Positions 9,924 to 18,818 of a stretch of DNA of 64,000 nt are shown piece after piece. A program made the position numbers and the translations under genes. How positions within the stretch are numbered: the stretch's first letter is position 1; each line of letters starts with the position of its first letter. Origin of the DNA: Phytomonospora endophytica (GTDB lineage: Bacteria > Actinomycetota > Actinomycetes > Mycobacteriales > Micromonosporaceae); contig NZ_JACHGT010000016.1 of assembly GCF_014202425.1 (NCBI RefSeq), positions 1 through 64,000 on the forward strand. The letters run 5' to 3'. The notes below the pieces were generated by a model that made no database searches, was not told the DNA's origin, and worked only from the letters and a program-made list of their open reading frames with translations.

Positions 9924-11180
9924 ATGATTGATCTGCGCATCCTCCGCGAGAACCCGGACCTGCTACGTGCCAGCCAGCGCACCCGCGGGGCCTCCGAGTC
10001 CGTGGTCGACACGCTGATCAAGGCCGACGAGGACAACCGTGCGGCCCTCCACGCCTTCGAGGTCCTGCGCGCCGAGCAGAAGACCCTCGGCAAGGAGGTC
10101 GCCAAGGCCAAGGGCGACGAGAAGGCCGCCCTCCTGACCCGCACGAAGGAGCTCGCGGCCCAGGTGAAGGCCGCCGACGCCCACGTCACCGAGAGCGCCG
10201 AGGCCCTCAAGCGCGCGCAGCTCGACGTCCCCAACATCGTCGACGAGGACGCCGTCCCCGGCGGTGAGGACGACTTCGTCGTCGTCCGCGAGGTCGGCAC
10301 GATCCCGCGGCTGGAAAAGACGCGCGACCACCTGGAGCTCGGCGAGCTGCTCGGCGCGATCGACATGGAGCGCGGCGCGAAGGTCTCGGGTTCGCGTTTC
10401 GCGTTCCTGCTGGGCCCGGGCGCGCTCCTGCAGCTGGGGTTGTTCAACTTCGCGCTGCAGCACGGTGTCGCGAACGGTTTCGTCCCGTCGATCACGCCGA
10501 CGCTGGTGCGTCCGGAGTCGATGGAGGGCACCGGTTACCTGGGCGCGCACGCCGACGAGGTCTATCACCTGGAGCGCGACGACCTGTACCTCGTGGGCAC
10601 CTCGGAGGTCGCGCTGGCGGCCTATCACGCCGACGAGATCCTCGATCTGAGCGAGCCGAAGCGTTACGCGGGCTGGTCGAGCTGTTTCCGGCGTGAGGCC
10701 GGCAGCCACGGCAAGGACACGCGGGGCATCATCCGCGTGCACCAGTTCGACAAGGTGGAGATGTTCACGTTCTGCCGGCCTGAGGAGGCCCGCGACGAGC
10801 ACCGCAAGATCCTTGGGGTCGAGGAGGAGCTGCTCGGGAGGCTCGATCTCCCCTACCGGGTCATCGACACCGCGGCGGGTGATCTGGGCAGTTCGGCGGC
10901 GCGCAAGTTCGACACCGAGGCGTGGTTCCCGTCGCAGGGCCGCTATCGCGAGCTGACGTCGACGTCGAACTGCACGACCTTCCAGGCGCGGCGCCTGAAC
11001 ATCCGTTACCGGGACGCCGACGGCCGTTCGCAGATCGCGGCGACCCTCAACGGGACCCTCGCGACGACGCGCTGGCTGGTGGCGATCCTGGAGAACAACC
11101 AGCGTCCCGACGGCTCGGTCGTGGTGCCCGAGGCGCTGCGGCCCTTCGTCGGCCGCGATGTGCTGGAGCCGGTGAAGTAA
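9924..11180 (+). CDS. serS: Seryl-tRNA synthetase
   Basis: Charges serine onto tRNA-Ser (and tRNA-Sec where present). At 418 residues it has full class II SerRS architecture: an N-terminal antiparallel coiled-coil arm (about residues 30-105) that holds the tRNA long variable arm, then the catalytic domain with motif 2 around [14 protein letters not shown] and motif 3 around NGTLATTRW, the form usual in actinobacteria. It overlaps the first of four HAD phosphatase genes by one base (TAATG), so at least that phosphatase is translationally coupled. Confidence 0.97.
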   Translation: MIDLRILRENPDLLRASQRTRGASESVVDTLIKADEDNRAALHAFEVLRAEQKTLGKEVAKAKGDEKAALLTRTKELAAQVKAADAHVTESAEALKRAQLDVPNIVDEDAVPGGEDDFVVVREVGTIPRLEKTRDHLELGELLGAIDMERGAKVSGSRFAFLLGPGALLQLGLFNFALQHGVANGFVPSITPTLVRPESMEGTGYLGAHADEVYHLERDDLYLVGTSEVALAAYHADEILDLSEPKRYAGWSSCFRREAGSHGKDTRGIIRVHQFDKVEMFTFCRPEEARDEHRKILGVEEELLGRLDLPYRVIDTAAGDLGSSAARKFDTEAWFPSQGRYRELTSTSNCTTFQARRLNIRYRDADGRSQIAATLNGTLATTRWLVAILENNQRPDGSVVVPEALRPFVGRDVLEPVK

Positions 11181-11998
11181 TGGGCGTGCCGGGGCTGGTG
11201 GCCGTCGACATCGACGGGACCGTGCTCCGGCATGAGCCCGGCAGCCTGCCGAGTGGGGCGGTAGTGGGCTCGCTGCGTGCCGTCCTCGACGCGGGTGTGC
11301 CCGTGGTCGTGGCGACCGCGCGGGCCGAGTGTGAGGCGCGGCGGGTCGTCGCGGCCCTGGGCCTGACCGAGGGGCTGCACGTCTACTCGCACGGCGGGCT
11401 GGTCCGTGACCTCGCCGACGGACGCGACGTGCACCGCGGCCATTTCGATCCGCGTGCGGCCGTGGAGGGTTTCCTGGCGGCCGATCCGTCGGCGACGTTC
11501 ATCGTCGAGCACGACGAAGGCGGCTGGCTGACCTGCGAAAACTATGTCCGGGGTTTCCCGACGACGTGGCGCGAGCGCCTGCCGCACGCCGAGCTGTCGG
11601 CGACGCGGACGGTCATGCTCGGGGTGCGTGTCGCCTGCGACGGGACTTACGGGCCGACCGGGCGTTGCCCGCACGCGCTGGCGGCGGTCGATCGGGTGGG
11701 CCTCGATCCGAAGCGGTACCGGACGGACGTGGGCGTCGGCGGCTGGCTGGCGGTGCTCGCGGCGGAGACGACGAAGGCGAGCGGCCTGGCGCGGGTCGCG
11801 GCGGCGTACGGCGTGGAGGCGGCCGACGTGGTCGCGTTCGGTGACTCGGGCAACGACCTGCCTATGTTCGCGTGGGCGGGGCACGCCGTGGCGATGGGGC
11901 AGGCCCTCGACGACGTGAAGGCGGCCGCGGACGAGGTGGCGCCGACGGTCGAGGAGGACGGGGTCGCGGTGGTGCTGGGACGGTGGTTCGGGGGTTAG
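11180..11998 (+). CDS. HAD hydrolase, Cof/sugar-phosphatase type, copy 1
   Basis: A 272-residue HAD-superfamily phosphatase. Motif I is DIDGTVL near the N-terminus (nucleophile and acid Asp), a Lys is present before the last third, and motif IV is GDSGNDLP. The cap between them is of the large Cof-like (C2) type, which usually dephosphorylates sugar phosphates, flavin or nucleotide intermediates. The start codon shares one base with the serS stop. A HAD gene beside serS is a common actinobacterial arrangement; three further paralogues follow here. Confidence 0.88.
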   Translation: MGVPGLVAVDIDGTVLRHEPGSLPSGAVVGSLRAVLDAGVPVVVATARAECEARRVVAALGLTEGLHVYSHGGLVRDLADGRDVHRGHFDPRAAVEGFLAADPSATFIVEHDEGGWLTCENYVRGFPTTWRERLPHAELSATRTVMLGVRVACDGTYGPTGRCPHALAAVDRVGLDPKRYRTDVGVGGWLAVLAAETTKASGLARVAAAYGVEAADVVAFGDSGNDLPMFAWAGHAVAMGQALDDVKAAADEVAPTVEEDGVAVVLGRWFGG

Positions 11999-12037
11999 AC
12001 GGTAACCCTTGTCACCCCCTCCCGTTAACCTCGTTCC

Positions 12038-12853
12038 ATGACCCCAGCCCTCGTCGCCGTCGACCTCGACGGCACCGTCGTCCGCCACGGCGACTACAAC
12101 CGCGCGGCGGGTGCCGTGACGGTCGCCGCGCTGGCCGCCGTGCGCGCGGCGGGCATCCCGGTCGTCGTCGTCACCGCACGGCCGCGGTGGGACTCCAGCG
12201 CCGCCATGACCGACCTGGGCATCGCGCCCGGCCACCATGTCTTCTCCGAGGGCGCGGTCGTCACCGGCGCCGACGGCCTGGTCGCACACCGGGTCGAGAT
12301 CGACCCGGGCGCGGCGATCCGCGGCTACCGCGCGTCGACGCCGGCCGCGACCTTCAGCCTCGAAGTCTCCGACGACGGCTGGCTGACCTGCGAGAACTAC
12401 GCCCAGGACGTCCCGACGAACTGGAAGGGCCGTGCCACACACGACACGCTGGCGGCCACCCCGACGACCTCCCTCACCGTCCGCGTCCCCTGCGACGGCG
12501 TCTACGCCCCCGCCGAGCTGTGCGCCCACGCCCTCGACGCGACCGAGCTCGCGGGCCTCGACCCCACCGTCTACCGCGCCCACGTCGGCCGCAGCGGCTG
12601 GGTCTCCGTCGTCGCCGCAGGCACGGACAAGGCGACCGGCCTCGCGCGCGTCGCGGCGACCCTCGGTGTCGCCCAGGCCGACGTGATCGCCTTCGGCGAC
12701 TCCCTCAACGACCTCCCCATGCTCGCCTGGGCGGGCCACGGCGTCGCCATGGGCCAGGCGCCCGCCGCGGTTCGCGACGCCGCCGACGAGGTCGCCCCGC
12801 CCATCGACGCCGACGGCGTCGCCACCGTCCTGGCCCGATGGTTCCAGGCCTAG
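12038..12853 (+). CDS. HAD hydrolase, Cof/sugar-phosphatase type, copy 2
   Basis: A 271-residue paralogue of the preceding gene. Motif I is DLDGTVV, motif IV is GDSLNDLPM, and the cap contains the same block GWLTCENY seen in copy 1, showing descent by duplication. It has its own short leader (39 bases after copy 1), so it may be expressed separately. The substrate is unknown. Confidence 0.87.
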   Translation: MTPALVAVDLDGTVVRHGDYNRAAGAVTVAALAAVRAAGIPVVVVTARPRWDSSAAMTDLGIAPGHHVFSEGAVVTGADGLVAHRVEIDPGAAIRGYRASTPAATFSLEVSDDGWLTCENYAQDVPTNWKGRATHDTLAATPTTSLTVRVPCDGVYAPAELCAHALDATELAGLDPTVYRAHVGRSGWVSVVAAGTDKATGLARVAATLGVAQADVIAFGDSLNDLPMLAWAGHGVAMGQAPAAVRDAADEVAPPIDADGVATVLARWFQA

Positions 12854-12945
12854 GGGCAGCCACTTTTCACCTTTGATCACCCGGAATGTGCCCAAGGCAA
12901 CGCCCCGGTGATCTCGGCCGTTAACCCGCGCGTCGGTAATGTCGG

Positions 12946-13770
12946 ATGATGAGGACCCCCAAACTCGTCGTCGTCGACCTCGACGGCACCGTCGTCGGGC
13001 ACGACACCGCCCACCTGAGGCCCAGCCGGGCCGTGGTCGACGCCCTCGCCGCCGTCCGCGCCGCCGGCGTCCCGGTGGCCGTGGCGACGGGCCGCGCGCT
13101 GTGGAGCACCCTTCGCACCATCACCGATCTGGGCTTCACCGAGGGGCTGCACGTCGCCTCCCACGGCGCCATCGTCTACGACATCGCCGTGCGGCGGGCC
13201 GTTCACCAGCAGCACATCGACCCCGCCGCCGCGATCGCCGCCTACGCCGCCGCCGACCCCGAGGTCACCTTCGCGATCGAGTACGAGTCCCGGGGCTGGG
13301 TCACCACGACCGACTTCAAGCGCGACTTCGAGTCGGTGTGGCTGCACACCCTCGACCTCGACGCGCTCGGCGCGACTCGCACGCCCCGGCTCGTCGCCCG
13401 CGTCCCCAGCCTCAACCCCTACGGCGTCGGCGAGGCGCGCTGCCCCCGCGCGCAGGCCGCGACCGACGGCGCCCGCCTCGACACGACCGTCTACCACGCC
13501 GAAGTCGGCTTCAACGGCTGGACCGACGTCGGCCCGGCCGGCGCGACGAAGGCCAGCGGCCTCGACCGTGTCGCCCACGCCTACGGCGTCACCGCCGCCG
13601 AGACGGTCGTCTTCGGCGATTCCGCCAACGACCTGCCGATGTTCGCCTGGGCGGGGCATGCTGTGGCCATGGGACAGGCGGCCGACTCGATCAAGGCGGC
13701 GGCCGACGAGGTCGCCCCCTCCGTCGCCGACGACGGTGTCGCCGCGGTCCTGCGGCGGTGGTTCCCGTGA
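12946..13770 (+). CDS. HAD hydrolase, Cof/sugar-phosphatase type, copy 3
   Basis: A 274-residue member of the same tandem family, with motif I DLDGTVVG and motif IV GDSANDLPM. The cap has diverged: the GWLTCENY block of copies 1 and 2 is replaced by RGWVTTTDF, which may mean a different substrate. Its stop overlaps the start of copy 4 by four bases (GTGA), so copies 3 and 4 form a coupled pair. A 92-base gap separates it from copy 2. Confidence 0.87.
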   Translation: MMRTPKLVVVDLDGTVVGHDTAHLRPSRAVVDALAAVRAAGVPVAVATGRALWSTLRTITDLGFTEGLHVASHGAIVYDIAVRRAVHQQHIDPAAAIAAYAAADPEVTFAIEYESRGWVTTTDFKRDFESVWLHTLDLDALGATRTPRLVARVPSLNPYGVGEARCPRAQAATDGARLDTTVYHAEVGFNGWTDVGPAGATKASGLDRVAHAYGVTAAETVVFGDSANDLPMFAWAGHAVAMGQAADSIKAAADEVAPSVADDGVAAVLRRWFP

Positions 13771-14582
13771 CCAGGGCCGCGCTCCCCAAACTCATCGCGA
13801 CCGACCTCGACGGGACGCTGCTCGGCCCCGACCACTCCAGCAGCCCCCGCACCCGCCGCGCGATGGAGGCCGTCAAGGACCACGGGATCCACCTCGTCGG
13901 CATCACCGGACGTGGCCCGCGGCTCCTCGACATCTGCCTCGACGAGATCCCCCTCGCCGACTACCTCGTCCTCGCGCAGGGCTCCCACATCTACCGGCTC
14001 GGCCCCGGCGGGCCGGAGCTGCGCCACGAGGCGCACCTGCCCGGCGAGGTCATCGTCGACGTGCTGCGCATCCTCGAAGCCGAGGTCGGGCACCTGGAAC
14101 TCGTCGTCGAGAACGACGGCGCCGCCGACTCGCCGCTGCTCGCCGACCCCGTCCCCAGCGACTGGGCGTTCCCCGTGACCCTCGCCGAAGCCGAACGCAG
14201 CTTCGCCCTGTCGCGGCCCGTCCTGAAAGGCTTCGTGCGCAGCCCCGAACTGCACATCGACGTCGTCCTCGACGCCGCCCGCCGGCTCATCCCCGAAAGC
14301 TGGTGCATGCTCACCGAGGCCGGTATCGGCTACGTCGAACTCTGCCCGCCCGGTCACGACAAGGGCAGCGGCCTCGCCTTCGTCGCACAGGAGCTCGGTG
14401 TCTCCTCCGACGACGTGCTCGTCTTCGGTGACGCCCGCAACGACCTCCCGATGTTCGGCTGGGCCGGCGCCTCCGTCGCCATGGCCAACGCGCACCCCGA
14501 CGTCATCGCGGCGGCGAGGGCGCGCACGCTGTCGAACCGGGAGGACGGAGTCGCGGTCTACCTGGAAGGCCTGCTGGGGTAA
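13767..14582 (+). CDS. HAD hydrolase, Cof-type, copy 4 (most divergent)
   Basis: A 271-residue HAD phosphatase starting at GTG 13767 inside the stop of copy 3. Motif I is DLDGTLLG, with a Thr-Gly motif II in GITGRG, and motif IV is GDARNDLPM. The cap sequence is unlike those of copies 1-3 and closer to general Cof proteins, so it may be an older member joined to the array. Its stop lies four bases from the stop of a reverse-strand gene with no terminator visible between them. Confidence 0.87.
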   Translation: MTRAALPKLIATDLDGTLLGPDHSSSPRTRRAMEAVKDHGIHLVGITGRGPRLLDICLDEIPLADYLVLAQGSHIYRLGPGGPELRHEAHLPGEVIVDVLRILEAEVGHLELVVENDGAADSPLLADPVPSDWAFPVTLAEAERSFALSRPVLKGFVRSPELHIDVVLDAARRLIPESWCMLTEAGIGYVELCPPGHDKGSGLAFVAQELGVSSDDVLVFGDARNDLPMFGWAGASVAMANAHPDVIAAARARTLSNREDGVAVYLEGLLG

Positions 14583-14586
14583 CCGG

Positions 14587-15297
14587 CTACGCCACGGCCT
14601 CCCGGTCCAGCCACGACCGGATCTTCCCGCCCTGCTCGGCGAAGCGGCGGCCCAGTTCCTCGCGCGCCTCCTGCTGGCCCGTGCCCGACTGGACGCAGAA
14701 GTCCGCCTCCGACACCGTCAGCAGCTTCGCGTTGACCAACCTGATCGTCGACAATGGACCATCCACGGTGGACGGTAGTTCCTTCTCGTCGTCGAGACCG
14801 AGAACGGCCACGACGTTGCCTGAGCCGTCGACGTACTTCTCCTCGTGCGAACCGGGAACGGCCACCCCGCCGAAGGCGACGGTCAACGTCCCCCAATGCT
14901 CCAGCTGACGGGTGAACGTGATCCCGTGCTGAGCCACCGTGTTCGACAGCGACATCACCAGCTGCCCGAGCCAGTTCGCCGCCACGCCCATGGTGTCGTC
15001 GCCGCCGAAGCGCTCGCCGATGCCGTAGACCTCGACCTCGTAGCCGTTGGAGGGCTCGGCGTCGTTCCAGCGCATCGGGTCGGCGAGACCGTCGCTGGCG
15101 ACGAGCAGCGCGTCGTCACGACGGGAGATGACGTGCCCCTGCCGCAGGGCCGGCCAGCGCGGGCCGCCCATGAACGACGGGTTGATCAAGTGACCGATGA
15201 CGTGCGAGTCCAGGGTGCCCCAGGTGTTCCAGACACCCGAGGTGGCCTCGTGCGTGGCGGGTCCGTGCAGTTCGTAGATGTCCGGTTCTTCGCTCAT
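14587..15297 (-). CDS. Uncharacterised protein, possibly suppressor-of-fused-like
   Basis: A 236-residue soluble protein with no signal peptide or membrane helix. Its layout (an acidic central region GYEVEVYGIGERF, two helices near NWLGQLVMSLSNTV, and a closing strand-rich part) recalls bacterial suppressor-of-fused domain proteins, which often act as toxin immunity proteins. I have no decisive motif and offer this only as a possibility. ATG 15297 was chosen because the residues after it begin a compact domain; the frame is open further upstream. Confidence 0.6.
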   Translation of the reverse strand: MSEEPDIYELHGPATHEATSGVWNTWGTLDSHVIGHLINPSFMGGPRWPALRQGHVISRRDDALLVASDGLADPMRWNDAEPSNGYEVEVYGIGERFGGDDTMGVAANWLGQLVMSLSNTVAQHGITFTRQLEHWGTLTVAFGGVAVPGSHEEKYVDGSGNVVAVLGLDDEKELPSTVDGPLSTIRLVNAKLLTVSEADFCVQSGTGQQEAREELGRRFAEQGGKIRSWLDREAVA

Positions 15298-15433
15298 CGG
15301 AGGCACGGTAGCAAGCGCCCGCACACCGCGCCCGGTGCTCGTCGAGCACCGGCCGCGCGCTCGTGACGTGCCGTCGGCGGTGCAGGCGATGTACCACCGG
15401 AAGCGGGAACCAAAGGTCCACAAGCGACCGTTG

Positions 15434-16372
15434 TCAGTCGAAACGCGCGTCGAGCCACACACCGAGTTCCTTGAACATCCGGGAGCGCGCCGACTCGCCG
15501 GACAGCGCCAGATCGTGCATGCCCTCAGGGATGCGCACGACCGTCACGTCCGGTCCCAGCCGGGGCGCGATCCGGGCGATGGCCTCGGCGTCGAGGACCG
15601 CGTCGGCGGTGTGCGCCTCGGGCGCCCAGCCGGGCCGCTTGTAGGAGGACGTCGACGACGCGACGAGGATCGGCACGTCGATGCGCAATCCTCTGCGCAC
15701 CTTGGCCTGCGCCCGCACGACGGCCCGCAGCCAGCCCATCCGGACGGGCAGTCCGCTCACGGGTTTCCAGGTCAGGTCGAAGTCCCATTCGCCGTGGTGG
15801 TCGCGGTGCAGGCTCTTGGCGTTGGCTCCACTGAGGGGGACCGGGACGTGCGCCTTGGGCGCGAAGCGCCCGACCGGGCGGACGACCAGCGGCCCGAACA
15901 CGCGGACCGGCCAGGGCGCGTTGACCTCCAGGAAGGGGCTGTTGAGGAAGATCGCATCGATGATCCCCTTACCGCGCAGGCGATCAGCCCACAGCGCGAC
16001 GGCGAGGCCGCCGGTCGAGTGCGCGTTGACGAGTACTTTGCCGTGCCGGGCGCGGATCCGCCGGGCGGCCTCGTCGAGTTCGGCGAAGTAGTCGGAGATG
16101 TCGGCCATGTCGTAGGGCGTCTGGCCGGGCCGGATGCTGCGGCCGCTCTTGCGCAGGTCGAGGGCGTAGAAGGCGTAGCCGCGGGCGCGGTAGAAGTCCG
16201 CGACGTGCGGGTGGAAGAAGTAGTCCACGAAGCCGTGCACGTAGAGAACGGCGGGGCCGTCGGCGGGGTTGTCGGCACGTTCGACGAGCGTCGCGACGAC
16301 GTCGCCTTCGCGGTCGCGGCCGAGCGACAAGGTCTCGTAGCGGTATTCCTCGCCGAGGTGATCTGTCTCCAC
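15434..16372 (-). CDS. Alpha/beta hydrolase, serine aminopeptidase S33/lysophospholipase-like
   Basis: A 312-residue alpha/beta hydrolase. The oxyanion strand is YVHGFVDYF, the nucleophile elbow is AHSTGG with Ser119, and the catalytic His lies in EGMHDLALSGE near the C-terminus. This matches the monoacylglycerol-lipase-like hydrolase-4 group, which cleaves acylglycerols or related esters. No signal peptide is present. It lies close downstream of the YidD fusion gene in the same orientation (about nine bases apart), which does not itself suggest a shared pathway. Confidence 0.82.
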   Translation of the reverse strand: METDHLGEEYRYETLSLGRDREGDVVATLVERADNPADGPAVLYVHGFVDYFFHPHVADFYRARGYAFYALDLRKSGRSIRPGQTPYDMADISDYFAELDEAARRIRARHGKVLVNAHSTGGLAVALWADRLRGKGIIDAIFLNSPFLEVNAPWPVRVFGPLVVRPVGRFAPKAHVPVPLSGANAKSLHRDHHGEWDFDLTWKPVSGLPVRMGWLRAVVRAQAKVRRGLRIDVPILVASSTSSYKRPGWAPEAHTADAVLDAEAIARIAPRLGPDVTVVRIPEGMHDLALSGESARSRMFKELGVWLDARFD

Positions 16373-16381
16373 CCCACATTT

Positions 16382-17035
16382 CTACCGGCAGCCAGGCGGT
16401 GGTGGCGGCTCATCCCGCGTGCCGCGCGGCACACTCGGCGCGCAACGGCGGATTCGGGCCAGCGCGAGGCGTGCTCCGGCGGCCAGGCCGTGGCTTTCGA
16501 CGACGGCGAGGCCATAGACGCTGCACGTCGGCGTGTACCGGCAGCGAGCTTTGACGCGCGGCGAGAGCCAGCGCCGGTAGGCGCCGATTCCGGCGCGTCC
16601 GACGGCCCGGCCGACGCGGCCGTTGCCGCCGACGGTTCCGGCGACGCGCAGCGGGAACACGATCGCGGCGGCGGCACCGGTCGACGTGCAGGTGGCACCG
16701 TCGCAGCCGCCGGAGGTGTCGCAGGTGGTCGATTCACATGAGGTGGACATGGAGTCGCAGGCGTCGTCGGCACAGCCCTGGCCGCCGCCGTCGTCGGCGC
16801 AGCCTTGGCCGCTCCCGGTGCCGGCGTCACCGTCACCCGTTCCGGCGTCGCTGTCGCCCGCGTCGCCGTCGTGCTCACCGGCGTTGCCGCTGTGGTCACC
16901 GGCGGCGCCGTCACTGTCGGCGGGCCGGGTGCCCGGGCGCCACGCCAGCCACACCGCGACCATGGCGGCGATCGCGGCTAAAGGCGCGCCGACCGCGATC
17001 GCGATCGTGCGGATCCTCTTGTGTCGCTCGTCCAC
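16382..17035 (-). CDS. yidD: YidD-domain protein with membrane anchor and Gly/Asp/Cys-rich linker
   Basis: A 217-residue protein with three parts. Residues about 9-32 form a transmembrane helix, residues about 35-120 are a low-complexity stretch rich in Gly, Asp, Ser and Cys (eight or more Cys), and residues about 145-205 are a YidD domain with the signature YRRWLSPRVKARCRYTPTCS, including the paired Cys. YidD assists YidC-dependent membrane protein insertion and is normally a free protein of 70-100 residues encoded between rnpA and yidC. Here it lies elsewhere and is anchored. The terminal Pro-rich segment is also common in YidD. Confidence 0.82.
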   Translation of the reverse strand: MDERHKRIRTIAIAVGAPLAAIAAMVAVWLAWRPGTRPADSDGAAGDHSGNAGEHDGDAGDSDAGTGDGDAGTGSGQGCADDGGGQGCADDACDSMSTSCESTTCDTSGGCDGATCTSTGAAAAIVFPLRVAGTVGGNGRVGRAVGRAGIGAYRRWLSPRVKARCRYTPTCSVYGLAVVESHGLAAGARLALARIRRCAPSVPRGTRDEPPPPPGCR

Positions 17036-17091
17036 GTACGCACCTCTTTGCTGCGGAGTACGCGCACACTACTCACAGCGTGCGAATCGGG

Positions 17092-17928
17092 CTAGCCGGC
17101 GCGCAGGTGGGCGAGGACGAGCGGGTCGATCCTGCCCGGGACGAGGCGCTCCTCCAGGTTCTCGATCCCCGCCCACGACGAGAGAGCGCGGTCAAGACCA
17201 TCCTCTGTGGACGGTCCACGGTGACCTCGCGCGTCGAGGAGGGAGCGGACTTCGGCGCCGAGTTCGCCGTCGAGGTCGAGGAGGGTGGCGGGGTCGGGCG
17301 TGCCGAAGAGCAGTTCGTGGATGCCGAGGAGGCGGCCGAGTTCGCCGACCGGGTCGGTGTGGTCGTCGACGCGCAGGTCGACGGCGACGTCGCTGGTGCC
17401 GCCGTAACCGAGGCCTTTGCCGACGACGTAGAGCCCGGCGCTCTGGCGTCCGCGACGGTCGCCGCCCGCTTCGTCGCCCGCGCGCAGCGCGGCCAGAAGC
17501 CTTGCGGGGAAGGGCATGTCGGCGCCGTCGAGCCAGGCGGCCGCGATCGCCTCGACCACCTCGGGGCCCGTGAGGATGTTGCCCTGGGCGGCGAATCCGT
17601 CTCCGGCCACGCCGCCGGCCCAGTCCATGCACTCGTCGCCGGTGAAGGTCGCTCCGGGGCCTTCGGTGCCGACGATGCCGAGCTGCCGTTCGGCGCGGCC
17701 CGGGTCGGCGACGGCGAGCGCGGCGATGACGTCGGCGGGCGCGACGCCGGTGGCGAGCATGGCCATGCCCTGGGGCCGGTAGGCGAGGTTGGCGAAGGCC
17801 TGGGTGGCGAGGGCACCGATGCCCGCTCGGGCTTCGGGGACGACGGCGCCGGCGGCGAGGAACTTGCTGGCCACGGCGACGCCGTGCATGGTGCCGTCAT
17901 CGGAGCGGGCGACGATGGAGAAGGTCAT
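17092..17928 (-). CDS. DUF1028 family protein (Ntn-hydrolase-like)
   Basis: A 278-residue protein matching the DUF1028 family: it begins MTFSIVARSDDG, with the near-N-terminal Thr/Ser expected of an Ntn-hydrolase fold, and contains the family blocks ASKFLAAGAVVPEA and QGNILTGPEVV. Family members are predicted hydrolases of unknown substrate, some found near amino-acid catabolism genes. A C-terminal peptidoglycan-binding-like extension appears present. The start at 17928 precedes the conserved N-terminus directly. The 244 bases upstream to bpa hold no recognisable gene. Confidence 0.82.
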   Translation of the reverse strand: MTFSIVARSDDGTMHGVAVASKFLAAGAVVPEARAGIGALATQAFANLAYRPQGMAMLATGVAPADVIAALAVADPGRAERQLGIVGTEGPGATFTGDECMDWAGGVAGDGFAAQGNILTGPEVVEAIAAAWLDGADMPFPARLLAALRAGDEAGGDRRGRQSAGLYVVGKGLGYGGTSDVAVDLRVDDHTDPVGELGRLLGIHELLFGTPDPATLLDLDGELGAEVRSLLDARGHRGPSTEDGLDRALSSWAGIENLEERLVPGRIDPLVLAHLRAG

Positions 17929-18172
17929 GGGGGAAGCGTAGGGCTCGGTTCGCGCGGCGGGTACCCCACGCGACGGGCGCGTGCCGGTGGAAGCGCATGG
18001 CGAGAAGGCGGAGGACGAACACGGCGGTCCCGCACGGGCGAAAGGCCGGACGCAAGCGCCCGGCCCCGCCACATTCGCGGCCCGTCCCTCCGGGAGCCGC
18101 CCCACACGTCCCCGCGGCCCCAACCCGCGAGGGTGAACTCCGCGGCTCCGGCCGCATCACGAGCGCAGCGAG

Positions 18173-18799
18173 TCAGAGGTACTGCCCGTGCCCGCCCTCT
18201 TCCTCGTCCTCGTTCTTCCCCGCGGCGAGCGCGGCCTGGAGTCCGGGGATCTGTGCGGCGTTGATGGGTCCGCCCGGCAGCGCGGGCATGGTCCGTCGCA
18301 TCTGTTCGAGTTGCATTCGCGCGGCCATCTGTTGCGCGACGAGCGCGGCCTGGATCCCGTGGAACAGTCCTTCGAGCCATCCGACGAGTTGGGCCTGCGC
18401 GATCCGCAGTTCGGATTCGCTGGGCACCTCTTCCTCGTCGAAGGGGAGCGAGAGTCGTTCGAGTTCGTCGCGGAGTTCGGGAGCGAGGCCGTCTTCGAGT
18501 TCGGCGATGGACTTGCGGTGGATCTCTTTGAGTCGTCGGCGGCCGGCGTCGTCGAGGGGCGCGGCGCGGACCTCTTCGAGGAGCTGTTTGATCATGCTTC
18601 CGACGCGCATGACCTTGGCGGGTTGTTCGACGAGCTTGGCGGGGTCCTCGTGGTCCTCGGCGTCGTCGTCTCCGCCGACCTCGACCGTGCCGACGGGTTG
18701 CCCGTCGGGTCCGACGACGACCACCGTGCGGGGTTTGTCGGCGTCGTCGCGGTCGGTGTCGTCTGCGTCCTCCGGGCCGCGTGCATCAATGTCGGTCAT
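18173..18799 (-). CDS. bpa: Bacterial proteasome activator
   Basis: A 208-residue Bpa/PafE protein. It has an acidic disordered N-terminus, a four-helix core (about residues 55-180) and the C-terminal tetrapeptide GQYL that docks into the alpha-ring pockets of the 20S proteasome. Bpa forms dodecameric rings and opens the gate without ATP so that unfolded proteins are degraded. The exact GQYL end and the acidic helical core make the call secure. It indicates that the host has an actinobacterial 20S proteasome, whose genes are not in the window. Confidence 0.93.
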   Translation of the reverse strand: MTDIDARGPEDADDTDRDDADKPRTVVVVGPDGQPVGTVEVGGDDDAEDHEDPAKLVEQPAKVMRVGSMIKQLLEEVRAAPLDDAGRRRLKEIHRKSIAELEDGLAPELRDELERLSLPFDEEEVPSESELRIAQAQLVGWLEGLFHGIQAALVAQQMAARMQLEQMRRTMPALPGGPINAAQIPGLQAALAAGKNEDEEEGGHGQYL

Positions 18800-18818
18800 G
18801 GCTATCAGTCTCTCCCTG

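Noticed and set aside
12939-13766. Long open frame on the forward strand before HAD copy 4, rich in Arg and Pro
   Set aside because: It is the shifted-phase shadow of HAD copy 3; only the part from GTG 13767 shows HAD motifs.
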